Source of the DNA: Pseudomonas sputi
GTDB taxonomy: Bacteria > Pseudomonadota > Gammaproteobacteria > Pseudomonadales > Pseudomonadaceae
Assembly: GCF_021603585.1 (NCBI RefSeq)
Contig: NZ_BQHI01000007.1
Location: 124,001-188,000 of the forward strand
Direction: 5' to 3'
Length of the DNA: 64,000 nucleotides
The notes below the pieces were generated by a model. The model was not told the DNA's origin. It made no database searches and worked only from the letters and a program-made list of their open reading frames with translations. The translations under genes were made by a program, and so were the position numbers. Positions 35,219 to 43,882 of this stretch are shown here, piece after piece. Every line of letters starts with the position of its first letter. The stretch's first letter is position 1.

Positions 35219-36471
35219 TGGGGCATATTCGTGTAACCGGCCTGGGCAAGGCCTACAAGCAGTACCCGACCCGCTGGAGCCGCCTGGCCGAATGGCTGAT
35301 CCCGTTTTCTCCCCTGCGCCATCACCAGCACTGGGTACTTCAGGATGTGGCGTTCGAGATTGCAGCCGGAGAGTCGGTGGGCATCGTCGGTGCGAACGGT
35401 GCCGGTAAAAGCACCTTGCTCAAGATGATCACGGGAACCACTCACCCCACCTGCGGCAAGATCGAGACTGAAGGCCGCGTCGCCGCATTGCTGGAGCTGG
35501 GCATGGGTTTTCACCCGGACTTCACCGGCCGCCAGAATGCCGTCATGGCCGGGCAGCTGCTGGGGCTGCAGGTCCACGAAATCGAAGCGTTGATGCCCGA
35601 CATCGAACTTTTTGCAGAAATCGGCGAGGCAATCGATCACCCGGTCCGCACCTACTCCAGCGGCATGCAAATGCGCCTGGCCTTCAGTGTCGCCACCGCG
35701 CGGCGACCGGACATCCTGATCGTCGACGAAGCACTGTCGGTCGGTGACGCCTACTTCCAGCACAAGAGCTTCGAGCGCATTCGCAGCTTCCGCAAGGCGG
35801 GCACGACGTTGCTGATCGTGTCCCACGATCGCTTCGCGATCCAGTCGATTTGCGATTCGGCCATCCTGCTCAAGGATGGCCACATGGCCATGTACGACAA
35901 ACCGGAAGCCGTGCTCGATTATTACAACGCCCTGATGGCCGAGCGTGAGGGTCAGGTCGTGCGTCAGGAAAAACTCGCAGGTGGCGAGATGCGGACCGTG
36001 TCCGGTACCGGTGAAGCTGCCATTCTTGAGGTACGCCTGCTCGATGATCAGAACCGCTCCATCGATGCTGCCGAAGTCGGCCAGCCAGTGGTGCTGGAAG
36101 TGCAGGTCGAGGTGCGTCGCGACATCGAAAGGCTGGTACTCGGCTTCATTCTCAAGGACCGCCTGGGTCAGATGATGTATGGCATCAATACCCATCGCCT
36201 GGACAAGGCGCTGACGGACCTGCATGCCGGTGAACGAGTGACCTATCGCTTTGCCTTCGTGATGGGTCTGGGCAAGGGCAACTACTCGGTATCCCTGAGT
36301 CTGTCGCGCCTGGACTCCCATCTGGATCGCAACTTCGAGTGGCGCGACTATGGCCTGGTATTTCATGTGATCAACAACCGGCATGAAGACTTCGTCGGTT
36401 GCTCATGGCTCGATGCCAAAGCCTCGATCACCCGCCACCCCGCCGCTGCATTGACCGAGCGTGCGCCATGA
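35218..36471 (+). CDS. wzt: A-band polysaccharide ABC exporter, ATPase subunit
   Basis: The 417-aa ATPase powers Wzm. The N-terminal ABC domain (about 1-240) shows Walker A GANGAGKST, signature YSSGMQMRLAFS, Walker B I-L-I-V-D-E-A-L-S-V-G-D and the switch His in V-S-H-D-R. A C-terminal domain (about 270-400) has the beta-sandwich pattern of Wzt carbohydrate-binding modules, which recognise the finished, capped polymer end. This fits the nearby methyltransferase and acyltransferase, which could make such a cap. The stop overlaps the next start by 4 bp. Confidence 0.94.
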   Translation: MGHIRVTGLGKAYKQYPTRWSRLAEWLIPFSPLRHHQHWVLQDVAFEIAAGESVGIVGANGAGKSTLLKMITGTTHPTCGKIETEGRVAALLELGMGFHPDFTGRQNAVMAGQLLGLQVHEIEALMPDIELFAEIGEAIDHPVRTYSSGMQMRLAFSVATARRPDILIVDEALSVGDAYFQHKSFERIRSFRKAGTTLLIVSHDRFAIQSICDSAILLKDGHMAMYDKPEAVLDYYNALMAEREGQVVRQEKLAGGEMRTVSGTGEAAILEVRLLDDQNRSIDAAEVGQPVVLEVQVEVRRDIERLVLGFILKDRLGQMMYGINTHRLDKALTDLHAGERVTYRFAFVMGLGKGNYSVSLSLSRLDSHLDRNFEWRDYGLVFHVINNRHEDFVGCSWLDAKASITRHPAAALTERAP

Positions 36472-37835
36472 CCCGCCTGCTGGTCGAATGCACCCACGTG
36501 TTCAAACACCCGAAGGTCAATTCGGGGATTCAGCGGGTCGTGCGCAATGTCATCAACCGGTTGCCGTCGAACGCCGAAGGTGTCGAATGCGTACCGGTGA
36601 TCCTGCTCAAGGGCAGGCTGTATCGCGTGACGCGTCTGGCGCCGCTGGATTCGGCGCTGTTCAGCGGGATCTTCACGTTCGGTGAACGCCTGGAACGCCT
36701 GTCCCATCGTTGCTGGCAATGGCATCAGCGTTTAGACAGTCACTCAGGCAGCAGACTGGCGCGGCGTCTGTTGTATGTCGGTTATCGCCTGCTTTCGATC
36801 GGCGCATTCAGCCTGCCGCTGCGGCTGATCGAGCACGTGAACCGTTTTCAGTTGCCCCGACGCTGCGAACCCCTGTCACACCAGCCGGGCGATCAACTGG
36901 TACTGCTGGATTCGTCCTGGCATTCGGATTTTTTCCTCCACGCCGAACGACTCAAGCGTGAAGGCATGGGCATCGTTGCGGTGATCTACGATCTGATTCC
37001 CCTGTCCCATCCGCAGTTCTACGACACGCGACTGGTCGAGGTGTACAGCGAGTGGTTCGACTGGATCGCCCGCAACGCCGACGGCTTCATGGCCATATCC
37101 GCGACGGTGCGCGATCAGGTGCGGGCAGAACTGCAACGTCGTCTAGGATCGGCGCAAGTCGGCAAACGCTGGTTCGACTACTTTCACCTCGGTTCGGAGC
37201 TGGATCTGCAAAGCGTCGAAGCCGCCGTCGAACCGCGTCTGCAACAGCTGTTCGCAACACCGGAGCCGGTGTTTCTGATGGTCAGCACCATCGAGCCGCG
37301 CAAGAACCACGACTACCTGCTGGATGCCTTTGATCTTGCCTGGACGAACGGCTCGAACGCCCGGTTGTGCATTGCCGGGCGCATCGGCTGGAAGTGCGAC
37401 GCGCTGCTGGCCCGGATTCGCCATCATCCGGAGCTGAACCGGCGCCTGTTCATGTTCAACGACTTGAGCGACACCAGCCTCGAACACGCCTACGCCCATG
37501 CCAGCGCGCTGGTGTTTCCGTCGTTCGTCGAAGGCTTTGGCTTGCCGCTGGTGGAAGCCATGCAACGCGGGCTGCCGGCGATGGGCAGCGACATCCCGGT
37601 GTTTCGCGAGATCGGCGGTGAGTTCATGGCGTATTTCGATCTGCGATCGCCGCACAGCCTTGCCGATCTGGTGCAGTCCTTTGAGCGCAGCGGTCGATTC
37701 CCCGCCGCCCGCGATGTCAGCGGCTGGCAATGGATCGGCTGGCGTGAAGCCAGTGCGCAACTGGCCGAGCGTACCGCGCGCCATGTGCTGGAGGTACCTG
37801 AGGTGTCAGCGAGGCAACATGCGCATAGCCCTTAA
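36468..37835 (+). CDS. wbpX: D-rhamnosyltransferase WbpX
   Basis: GT4-type glycosyltransferase of 455 aa, near the length of P. aeruginosa WbpX. The N-terminal domain starts with L-L-V-E-C-T-H-V-F-K-H-P, and the C-terminal domain contains S-T-I-E-P-R-K-N-H-D-Y-L and F-P-S-F-V-E-G-F-G-L-P-L-V-E-A-M, the donor-binding signature. The start is the ATG overlapping the wzt stop (ATGA); the earlier part of the open frame is within wzt. In P. aeruginosa, WbpX, WbpY and WbpZ together build the D-rhamnose repeat; the individual linkage made by this one is inferred from orthology. Confidence 0.9.
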   Translation: MTRLLVECTHVFKHPKVNSGIQRVVRNVINRLPSNAEGVECVPVILLKGRLYRVTRLAPLDSALFSGIFTFGERLERLSHRCWQWHQRLDSHSGSRLARRLLYVGYRLLSIGAFSLPLRLIEHVNRFQLPRRCEPLSHQPGDQLVLLDSSWHSDFFLHAERLKREGMGIVAVIYDLIPLSHPQFYDTRLVEVYSEWFDWIARNADGFMAISATVRDQVRAELQRRLGSAQVGKRWFDYFHLGSELDLQSVEAAVEPRLQQLFATPEPVFLMVSTIEPRKNHDYLLDAFDLAWTNGSNARLCIAGRIGWKCDALLARIRHHPELNRRLFMFNDLSDTSLEHAYAHASALVFPSFVEGFGLPLVEAMQRGLPAMGSDIPVFREIGGEFMAYFDLRSPHSLADLVQSFERSGRFPAARDVSGWQWIGWREASAQLAERTARHVLEVPEVSARQHAHSP

Positions 37836-38949
37836 CGCCCGAATCCTCCAGGCCCCGCGCACCGGCATCGGCCATTACGTGGCCGAACTGGTGAACGCCC
37901 TGCAATCGGAAACTGATATCGAGGTGGCGCTGTTCCACGGCTGGGGCTGGAGCTCGCAACTGCCGGAAGCGGCGGTGCCCGGTTATTCACGCCTGACGCC
38001 GCTGTTGCGGCAGATCCCCGGCGCCTATCAGGCCCGCCGGTGGCTTGAGCAGAAGCGCTTCGATCAGGGCCCTGCGCAACCGGTCGATCTGTATCACGAA
38101 CCGAGCCTGTGGCCGCTGGCCTTCGATGGCCCGACCGTGATGACCCTGCACGATCTCACGCACCTGCATTTCCCCGAGACCCAGCCGCCAGCACGGCTGC
38201 GGGAAATCGAGCGACGGCTCGCCGATGGCGTACGCCAGGCGCGGATCATTCTGACCGACTCGCAAGCCATCGCTGACGAGGCCCGGGACTATTTCGGACT
38301 GCCTGCCGAGCGTTTCGTGGTCGCGCCGCTGGGGGTCGCCGAGCGTTTCCAGCCGCGTGAACCGCAAGACATCGATGCGGTGCTCAAGGCCCATGCGGTC
38401 GAGTATCGGGAATATTTCCTGTGCGTCGGCACCCTGGAGCCGCGCAAGAACCTGAACCTGGCCCTGCGCGCCCACGCGCTGTTACCGGATCGGGTGCGCC
38501 AGCGTTTCCCGCTGTTGATCGTCGGCATGGCCGGCTGGCAGCGCGACCAGTTCAGTGATGAATTGCGCCAGGCACTGGCTTGCGGGCACGTGTGCCTGCT
38601 CGGCTACTTGCCCGATGAGCAAGTCGCGCAATTGCTGGCCGGTGCCCGGGCGCTGATTTTTCCGTCGCTGTATGAAGGTTTCGGCCTGCCGGTGCTGGAG
38701 GCGATGGCCAGCGGCACGCCGGTGGTGCTCACCCGCTCTTCGGCCATGCCGGAAGTGGCGGGAAACGCCGGCAACTATATTGAAGCTGACGATGCAGGCG
38801 GTTTGCATGATGCGATGAGCCGACTGATCGATGATCAAGCGCACTGGCAGGCATGCCGGGAAGCCGGATTGCAGCAGGCACGGCTTTTTTCCTGGAAGCG
38901 TTGCGCGCAGGCCACGGCCGGCGCCTACCACCAGGCCATGGGAGGTTGA
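37819..38949 (+). CDS. wbpY: D-rhamnosyltransferase WbpY
   Basis: GT4-type enzyme of 376 aa. It begins R-I-A-L-N-A-R-I-L with the glycine-rich acceptor-side loop T-G-I-G-H-Y, and carries V-G-T-L-E-P-R-K-N-L and F-P-S-L-Y-E-G-F-G-L-P-V-L-E-A-M in the donor domain. I placed the start at 37819, where it overlaps wbpX by 17 bp; the longer frame lies within wbpX and would add a nonsense N-terminus. Orthology with P. aeruginosa WbpY rests on order and length. Confidence 0.9.
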   Translation: MRIALNARILQAPRTGIGHYVAELVNALQSETDIEVALFHGWGWSSQLPEAAVPGYSRLTPLLRQIPGAYQARRWLEQKRFDQGPAQPVDLYHEPSLWPLAFDGPTVMTLHDLTHLHFPETQPPARLREIERRLADGVRQARIILTDSQAIADEARDYFGLPAERFVVAPLGVAERFQPREPQDIDAVLKAHAVEYREYFLCVGTLEPRKNLNLALRAHALLPDRVRQRFPLLIVGMAGWQRDQFSDELRQALACGHVCLLGYLPDEQVAQLLAGARALIFPSLYEGFGLPVLEAMASGTPVVLTRSSAMPEVAGNAGNYIEADDAGGLHDAMSRLIDDQAHWQACREAGLQQARLFSWKRCAQATAGAYHQAMGG

Positions 38950-40080
38950 ATGCGAGTTCTTCATTTCTTCAAGACGTACCTGCCTGACTCGGTCGGCGGT
39001 ATCGAGCAAGTGATCTTTCAACTCTGCGAGAGTGGCGCCCCGCACGGCATCGACGGCCAGGTGCTGACCCTCAGCGCCAATCCCGAGCCTGCGGTGGTGC
39101 GTCTCGGCCAGCATGAGGTGCATCGGGCGAAACTGGATATCCAGTTCGCCTCTACGGGGTTTTCCTGGAGCGTGTTCAAGCAATTTCGCGAACTGGCCGC
39201 CGAAGCCGACGTCATCAACTACCACTTCCCGTGGCCATTCATGGATCTGGTGCATTTCGCCAGCGGTGTGAACAAACCGACGGTGGTGACGTACCACTCG
39301 GACATCATTCGCCAGAAGCACCTGCTCAAACTCTATCGCCCGCTGATGAACCGCTTTCTCGCCAGCGCCGACCGGATCGTCGCGGCTTCGCCGAACTATC
39401 TGCACACCAGCGACGTGTTGCAGCAGTTCCAGGACAAGACCCGGGTCATCCCCTATGGCTTGAACAAGGCCGGTTATCCACAGCCTGACGTCGAGCGCAT
39501 GAATCGCTGGCGGCAGCAGCTTGGGGACAAGTTTTTCCTGTTCGTCGGGGTGATGCGCTATTACAAAGGCTTGCACATCCTGCTCGAAGCCTTGAAAGAC
39601 GTGGACTATCCGGTGGTGATCGTCGGCGCCGGCCCGCTGGAGCGGGAACTGCACGCCCAGGCCGCGGCGCTGGGCCTGCGTAACATTCATTTCCTCGGGC
39701 GGCTGAGCGATGAAGACAAGGTCGCCCTGCTGCAACTGAGCTACGCCATCGTCTTCCCGTCGCACCTGCGCTCGGAAGCGTTCGGCATTTCGCTGCTCGA
39801 AGGCGCGATGTACGGCAAACCGATGATCTCCAGCGAAATCGGCACCGGCACCAGCTACATCAATATCCACAACGAGACGGGGCTGGTGGTGCCACCGAGT
39901 CATCCACAGGCGTTTCGCGAAGCGATGCGCACCTTGTGGGAAAACCCGGCCCGTGCCGCCGAAATGGGCCTCAAGGCTGAGGCCCGCTATCGGCAGTTAT
40001 TCACAGCCGATGAAATGGGCCGCAAATGGACCGAGCTGTATCAGGAACTGCTGGAGGAAAAGGCGTTGTCCTACGCCTGA
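38950..40080 (+). CDS. wbpZ: D-rhamnosyltransferase WbpZ
   Basis: GT4-type enzyme of 376 aa, the last gene of the cluster, starting at the base after the wbpY stop. It has the GT4 N-terminal pattern V-L-H-F-F-K-T-Y-L-P with a G-G-I-E-Q-V loop, F-V-G-V-M-R-Y-Y-K-G-L in the centre and S-E-A-F-G-I-S-L-L-E-G-A-M as the donor signature. In P. aeruginosa WbpZ adds the first D-rhamnose. No rhamnan-initiating WbpL-type enzyme is in the window. The stop is only 4 bp from the convergent oxidoreductase gene. Confidence 0.9.
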   Translation: MRVLHFFKTYLPDSVGGIEQVIFQLCESGAPHGIDGQVLTLSANPEPAVVRLGQHEVHRAKLDIQFASTGFSWSVFKQFRELAAEADVINYHFPWPFMDLVHFASGVNKPTVVTYHSDIIRQKHLLKLYRPLMNRFLASADRIVAASPNYLHTSDVLQQFQDKTRVIPYGLNKAGYPQPDVERMNRWRQQLGDKFFLFVGVMRYYKGLHILLEALKDVDYPVVIVGAGPLERELHAQAAALGLRNIHFLGRLSDEDKVALLQLSYAIVFPSHLRSEAFGISLLEGAMYGKPMISSEIGTGTSYINIHNETGLVVPPSHPQAFREAMRTLWENPARAAEMGLKAEARYRQLFTADEMGRKWTELYQELLEEKALSYA

Positions 40081-40084
40081 TCCG

Positions 40085-42118
40085 TTACAGATCCAGCACC
40101 AGCGGCTCGGCACTTTGCGCCGGTACCGCGCAACAAATCAGCACTTGCCCCTCCTCCGGCACTTCCGCCGGAGGCTGTGGATAATTCACCGCGCCGCTGA
40201 TCAACCGCGTCCTGCAGGTGCCGCACGAACCCCCTCGGCAACTGAATTCCGGACGCAGGCCGCGACTTTCCGCCAGCTCCAGCAAACTGCCGCCCTCGGG
40301 CTGCCAGCGCGCTTCCTTGGCCGAACGCTCGAACACTACCGGTACCGACGTGGTCGCAGCCGGCGGTTGTTCGATCACGACCGCGTCCGGATCGGCTTGG
40401 CGCTTGAGGGTCGAAGGGCCGAAGGTTTCCGCGTGAATTTGCCCGTCCCGCACATCCAGTTCACGCAAGGTGTCGTAAATACCTTGGGTAAACCCGCCGG
40501 GACCGCAGAGCACAAAATCGACCTGATCAAAGTCCTCATCGGTCAGCAGATTGCGCAACAGATCGCCATCGATGCGGCCACGCAGGTCGAAGTCCTTTCC
40601 TTCGATCAGATCGTCCTCCGGCTGGCTGAGCACCCGCAACACCTTTACCGCATCACCGGCCTCCTCCAGCAACCGATCCACCTCTGCGCGGAACGGCTGG
40701 TCGGCGAGGCTGCGGGAACTCTGAACAAACAGGGTCGGACGAATCCGTCGGGTCCGCAGGCCCTGATACACCACCTCACGCAGCATCGACAGCAACGGCG
40801 TAATGCCGACCCCGGCCGCCAACAACACCAATGGACGGCGCTCCAGCGCCGCTACGGTGAAATGCCCCTGGGGCAAGCGCGCCTCCAGCACATCGCCCAC
40901 GCGAATCTGCTCGTGCAGGTGCGTCGACACCCGTCCTTCGCGTTTGACGCTGATCCGGAAAAAATCATCCGATGGCGCGCCCGACAGGCTGTAGGTGCGG
41001 ATGTGCACCTCGCCATCGAGGGTGAAACGCAACGGCAGATGCTGCCCGGCGAGAAACACCGGCAATCCCGCCCCATCATCCGGCTCCAGATAGATCGACC
41101 GTATATGACGGCTTTCCATTTCGATCCTGGCCACCCGCAATGGCCGCCAGCTGTCACCCAATGCCTTGGCCTGCAACCGTGCATCGGCCTGGGCCCAGTT
41201 ACCGGTCAGCAGGCTGGTGGGTGACATGCCGTCGAAGCGCCAGCGCAGAGCCAGCGCTGCCGGACGCCGCACCAGTTTCTCAACCTCGAATGTCCACAGG
41301 CGCTCGGCGCCCTGGAAAGCCTCGATCTGTGGACCTTCGAGAATGATCTCGGTGCGGCCGCTGAGCTGCAACACATCGCCTGTGGAAAAGTCGATGAACA
41401 GCAATCCGGCCAAAGGATTGATGAGCAGATTGCCGAGCGTGTTGAAGTGCAGGTTTCCGGCAAAATCCGGGATCGTCAGGCGATTGCCCTCGATCCGCAC
41501 AAAACCGGGCTGACCGCCGCGGTGCGAAACATCCACCGAACGCTCGCCGTCGACATCGACGTAACTGGCGACAAAGAAGGTGTCGGCGCTTTCGATCAGC
41601 GCAATGGCGGCGGCATCGAGGCTGTCACGGTGTTCGGCTTTGCGGGTCTGCGGATCCGTCAGCGGCACCCGCTGAAACTGACGCAATTGAATGTATTGCG
41701 GGCAGTTGCCGAACGACTGATCCACCGTCAGCCCGAAGCCGTTCGCGTCGAGATGATCGATGTGGCCATTGAGCCGATTGCGCCGACGGGTGTGCAGCTC
41801 GATGCCAAGCAGACCGATCGCGGCGCCAGCCTGTAACTGTGCAGGATCATCAGCAGCCGGCAGGCTTGCGAACTGCAGTTGCGTCGGCTCGGGAGAGTGA
41901 GCAAAGCCCGGCTCTCCCTCCAGCACACTGGCCCAGGGCCGACCTTCGGCATCCACCGCGCCGTACAGCATGAAAGGCAATTGCTGATAGAACTGGCGGT
42001 GTTGATCCGGCATCCAGGTGCGAATCACCTTACGGCCGAATTCCTCCATGCGCTCGGCAACGCCGACATGGGCCTGCAACTGTTGCTCGCCAGCGTGCCA
42101 CGGTGAACGTTCCATCAC
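40085..42118 (-). CDS. PNPOx-like / FNR reductase / 2Fe-2S ferredoxin fusion protein
   Basis: A three-module flavoprotein of 677 aa. Residues about 40-290 resemble a pyridoxamine-phosphate-oxidase-like flavin domain. About 325-560 is a ferredoxin-reductase module with R-T-Y-S-L-S-G for FAD and A-A-G-V-G-I-T-P-L-L-S-M-L for NAD(P)H. About 590-677 is a plant-type ferredoxin with C-R-G-G-S-C-G-T-C and a distal Cys (I-C-C-A-V-P) for a 2Fe-2S cluster. Electrons should flow NAD(P)H to FAD to Fe-S and perhaps to the flavin of the first domain or an outside partner. It lies 35 bp downstream of a glutathione transferase gene, suggesting a detoxification pair. Substrate unknown. Confidence 0.87.
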   Translation of the reverse strand: MMERSPWHAGEQQLQAHVGVAERMEEFGRKVIRTWMPDQHRQFYQQLPFMLYGAVDAEGRPWASVLEGEPGFAHSPEPTQLQFASLPAADDPAQLQAGAAIGLLGIELHTRRRNRLNGHIDHLDANGFGLTVDQSFGNCPQYIQLRQFQRVPLTDPQTRKAEHRDSLDAAAIALIESADTFFVASYVDVDGERSVDVSHRGGQPGFVRIEGNRLTIPDFAGNLHFNTLGNLLINPLAGLLFIDFSTGDVLQLSGRTEIILEGPQIEAFQGAERLWTFEVEKLVRRPAALALRWRFDGMSPTSLLTGNWAQADARLQAKALGDSWRPLRVARIEMESRHIRSIYLEPDDGAGLPVFLAGQHLPLRFTLDGEVHIRTYSLSGAPSDDFFRISVKREGRVSTHLHEQIRVGDVLEARLPQGHFTVAALERRPLVLLAAGVGITPLLSMLREVVYQGLRTRRIRPTLFVQSSRSLADQPFRAEVDRLLEEAGDAVKVLRVLSQPEDDLIEGKDFDLRGRIDGDLLRNLLTDEDFDQVDFVLCGPGGFTQGIYDTLRELDVRDGQIHAETFGPSTLKRQADPDAVVIEQPPAATTSVPVVFERSAKEARWQPEGGSLLELAESRGLRPEFSCRGGSCGTCRTRLISGAVNYPQPPAEVPEEGQVLICCAVPAQSAEPLVLDL

Positions 42119-42153
42119 GGTCTCTCCCCTGCGCCGTCGGCGCAGATTGAATG

Positions 42154-42780
42154 TCAGACGGTGGTTTGCAGGCCGGCAACGGTGCGCGGCATGCCGACAA
42201 AACCGGGCAGCGCCTCGATGCGCGAGAGCCAGGCGCGAACGTTAGCGTAGTCATCCAGCGACACATTGCCTTCCGGCGCATGGGCGATGTAACTGTAGGC
42301 CGAGACGTCGGCGATGGTCGGCTCGCGACCCACCAGGTAAGGAGTTTTTCCCAGTTCAAGGTCCATTACCTTGAGAAAATTGTGCGCACGGGTGATGACT
42401 TCCTCGGCGTTGAACTTCGCCCCGAACACCGTGATCAGGCGGGCGGCGGCAGGACCGAAAGCAATCGGCCCGGCGGCTGCCGACAACCAGCGCTGCACCT
42501 GCGCGGCGCCGACCGGATCGCTTGGCAGCCAGCGGCCATTGCCGTATTTCTGTGCCAGATAAACGAGAATCGCGTTGGAATCGGCCAGTACCACGCCATT
42601 GTCATCAATGGCCGGAACCTGGCCAAAGCTGTTGATGGCCAGGTATGGCGCCTGTTTATGCTCACCCTTGGCCAGATCGACGAAGATCAGCTCGGTCGGC
42701 AGTTGTAACAGTGACAACATCAGTTCGACGCGATGGGCGTGGCCGGAACGCGGGAAGTTGTAGAGTTTGATCGCTTGCAT
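42154..42780 (-). CDS. Glutathione S-transferase family protein
   Basis: The 208-aa protein has a thioredoxin-like N-terminal domain (about 1-80) with [12 protein letters not shown] and the glutathione-binding G-Q-V-P-A-I-D-D and A-D-S-N-A-I segments, then an all-helical C-terminal domain. The Ser in P-R-S-G is the likely catalytic residue. I placed the start at 42780, after CGGAG; the frame extends 19 codons upstream without support. It is followed closely by the fusion oxidoreductase gene and preceded by a LysR regulator on the same strand. Confidence 0.92.
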   Translation of the reverse strand: MQAIKLYNFPRSGHAHRVELMLSLLQLPTELIFVDLAKGEHKQAPYLAINSFGQVPAIDDNGVVLADSNAILVYLAQKYGNGRWLPSDPVGAAQVQRWLSAAAGPIAFGPAAARLITVFGAKFNAEEVITRAHNFLKVMDLELGKTPYLVGREPTIADVSAYSYIAHAPEGNVSLDDYANVRAWLSRIEALPGFVGMPRTVAGLQTTV

Positions 42781-42884
42781 GGTCGACTCCGCTGGATGAT
42801 GGCGCCGTTCAGGATGGACGGTGGCCGTGGGAGCCATATTCCCCTCATCGCGAAAACAACAGAATCACCAGCAAATGCAATCCA

Positions 42885-43811
42885 TTATTTCTCTGGATGA
42901 AATAAAGCGGCATCTTTCAAGGCAGGATGCTCACGCAACGCTGTGACCATGAAGTCGACAAAACTACGCACACGCGCCGGCGCCTTGCGCCCGCCCTGAT
43001 ACACCACGTGGATCGGCAGTGCAGGCAGTTCGAACTCGGCGAGGACGATTTCCAGTTCGCCGGAAGCGACCTTGCTGGCCACCTGATAAGACAGCACCCG
43101 GGTCAGACCCAGGCCCAGCGACGCCGCTGTGATCGCAGCCTGATTGGCCGTGACCACCAGGCGCGGCTCCGGTTTTACCCCGATGAGTTCACCGTGCTCC
43201 ATGAATGGCCAACTGCGCTGCTGGCCGATGGCCGAAGTCGCCACCACCGGCGCCCCGGCCAATGCCTGTGGATGGGTAGGCCGACCATGAACCGCGAAGT
43301 ATTCCGGCGAGCCGCAAATCACCCGTCGTACCTCACCGACCCGGATCGCATGCTGATTGCTGTCCGGCAACTCGCCAATACGCACCGCGACGTCGATGCC
43401 CTCCTCGACCATGCTGACCACTCGATCAAGCAACAGGGCGTTGATGGAAACATCCGGGTATTGCGTCAGATAACGCGCCATTACCGGCGTGACAAACAGT
43501 TCGCCGAATAAAACAGGCGCCGTCACCGTTAACTGCCCACGGGGCTGAGTATGACTCCCGGCAGCGGAATCCTCCGCTTCCTGCACTTCGGCGAGAATTC
43601 TCCGACAGTCTTCCAGATAACGCAGACCCGCTTCGCTCAAATGCACGCTGCGGGTGGTACGGATCAACAACTGCGTACCAATCCGCTGCTCCAGCGCCGC
43701 CACCGCCCGGGTCACGCTGGCTGCCGACAGACCCAAGCGCCGCGCGGCCGCGGAAAAGCCCTGTTCCTGGGCAACGATGGCGAAAACCTGCATTTCCTGG
43801 AAGCGATCCAT
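42885..43811 (-). CDS. LysR family transcriptional regulator
   Basis: The 308-aa protein has the LysR helix-turn-helix at about residues 18-37 (G-F-S-A-A-A-R-R-L-G-L-S-A-A-S-V-T-R-A-V) and a periplasmic-binding-like effector domain after residue 90. It reads in the same direction as the glutathione transferase gene, 104 bp upstream of it, so it may regulate that gene and the fusion oxidoreductase, possibly in response to an electrophile. This target is inferred; no T-N11-A operator was assigned. Confidence 0.92.
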   Translation of the reverse strand: MDRFQEMQVFAIVAQEQGFSAAARRLGLSAASVTRAVAALEQRIGTQLLIRTTRSVHLSEAGLRYLEDCRRILAEVQEAEDSAAGSHTQPRGQLTVTAPVLFGELFVTPVMARYLTQYPDVSINALLLDRVVSMVEEGIDVAVRIGELPDSNQHAIRVGEVRRVICGSPEYFAVHGRPTHPQALAGAPVVATSAIGQQRSWPFMEHGELIGVKPEPRLVVTANQAAITAASLGLGLTRVLSYQVASKVASGELEIVLAEFELPALPIHVVYQGGRKAPARVRSFVDFMVTALREHPALKDAALFHPEK

Positions 43812-43828
43812 GGTGCCCTCGATCCGGA

Positions 43829-43858
43829 TAAAAAAATCGCAGCCGGAGCTGCGATTTT
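43829..43858 (-). terminator. Rho-independent terminator of glmS
   Basis: An 11-bp stem AAAATCGCAGC / GCTGCGATTTT with a four-base loop is followed on the minus strand by a run of U (complement of the A-run at 43829-43836). It lies between the glmS stop and the LysR start. Confidence 0.9.
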
Positions 43859-43882
43859 ATGGGGTCATCAACTGTGGATAAC

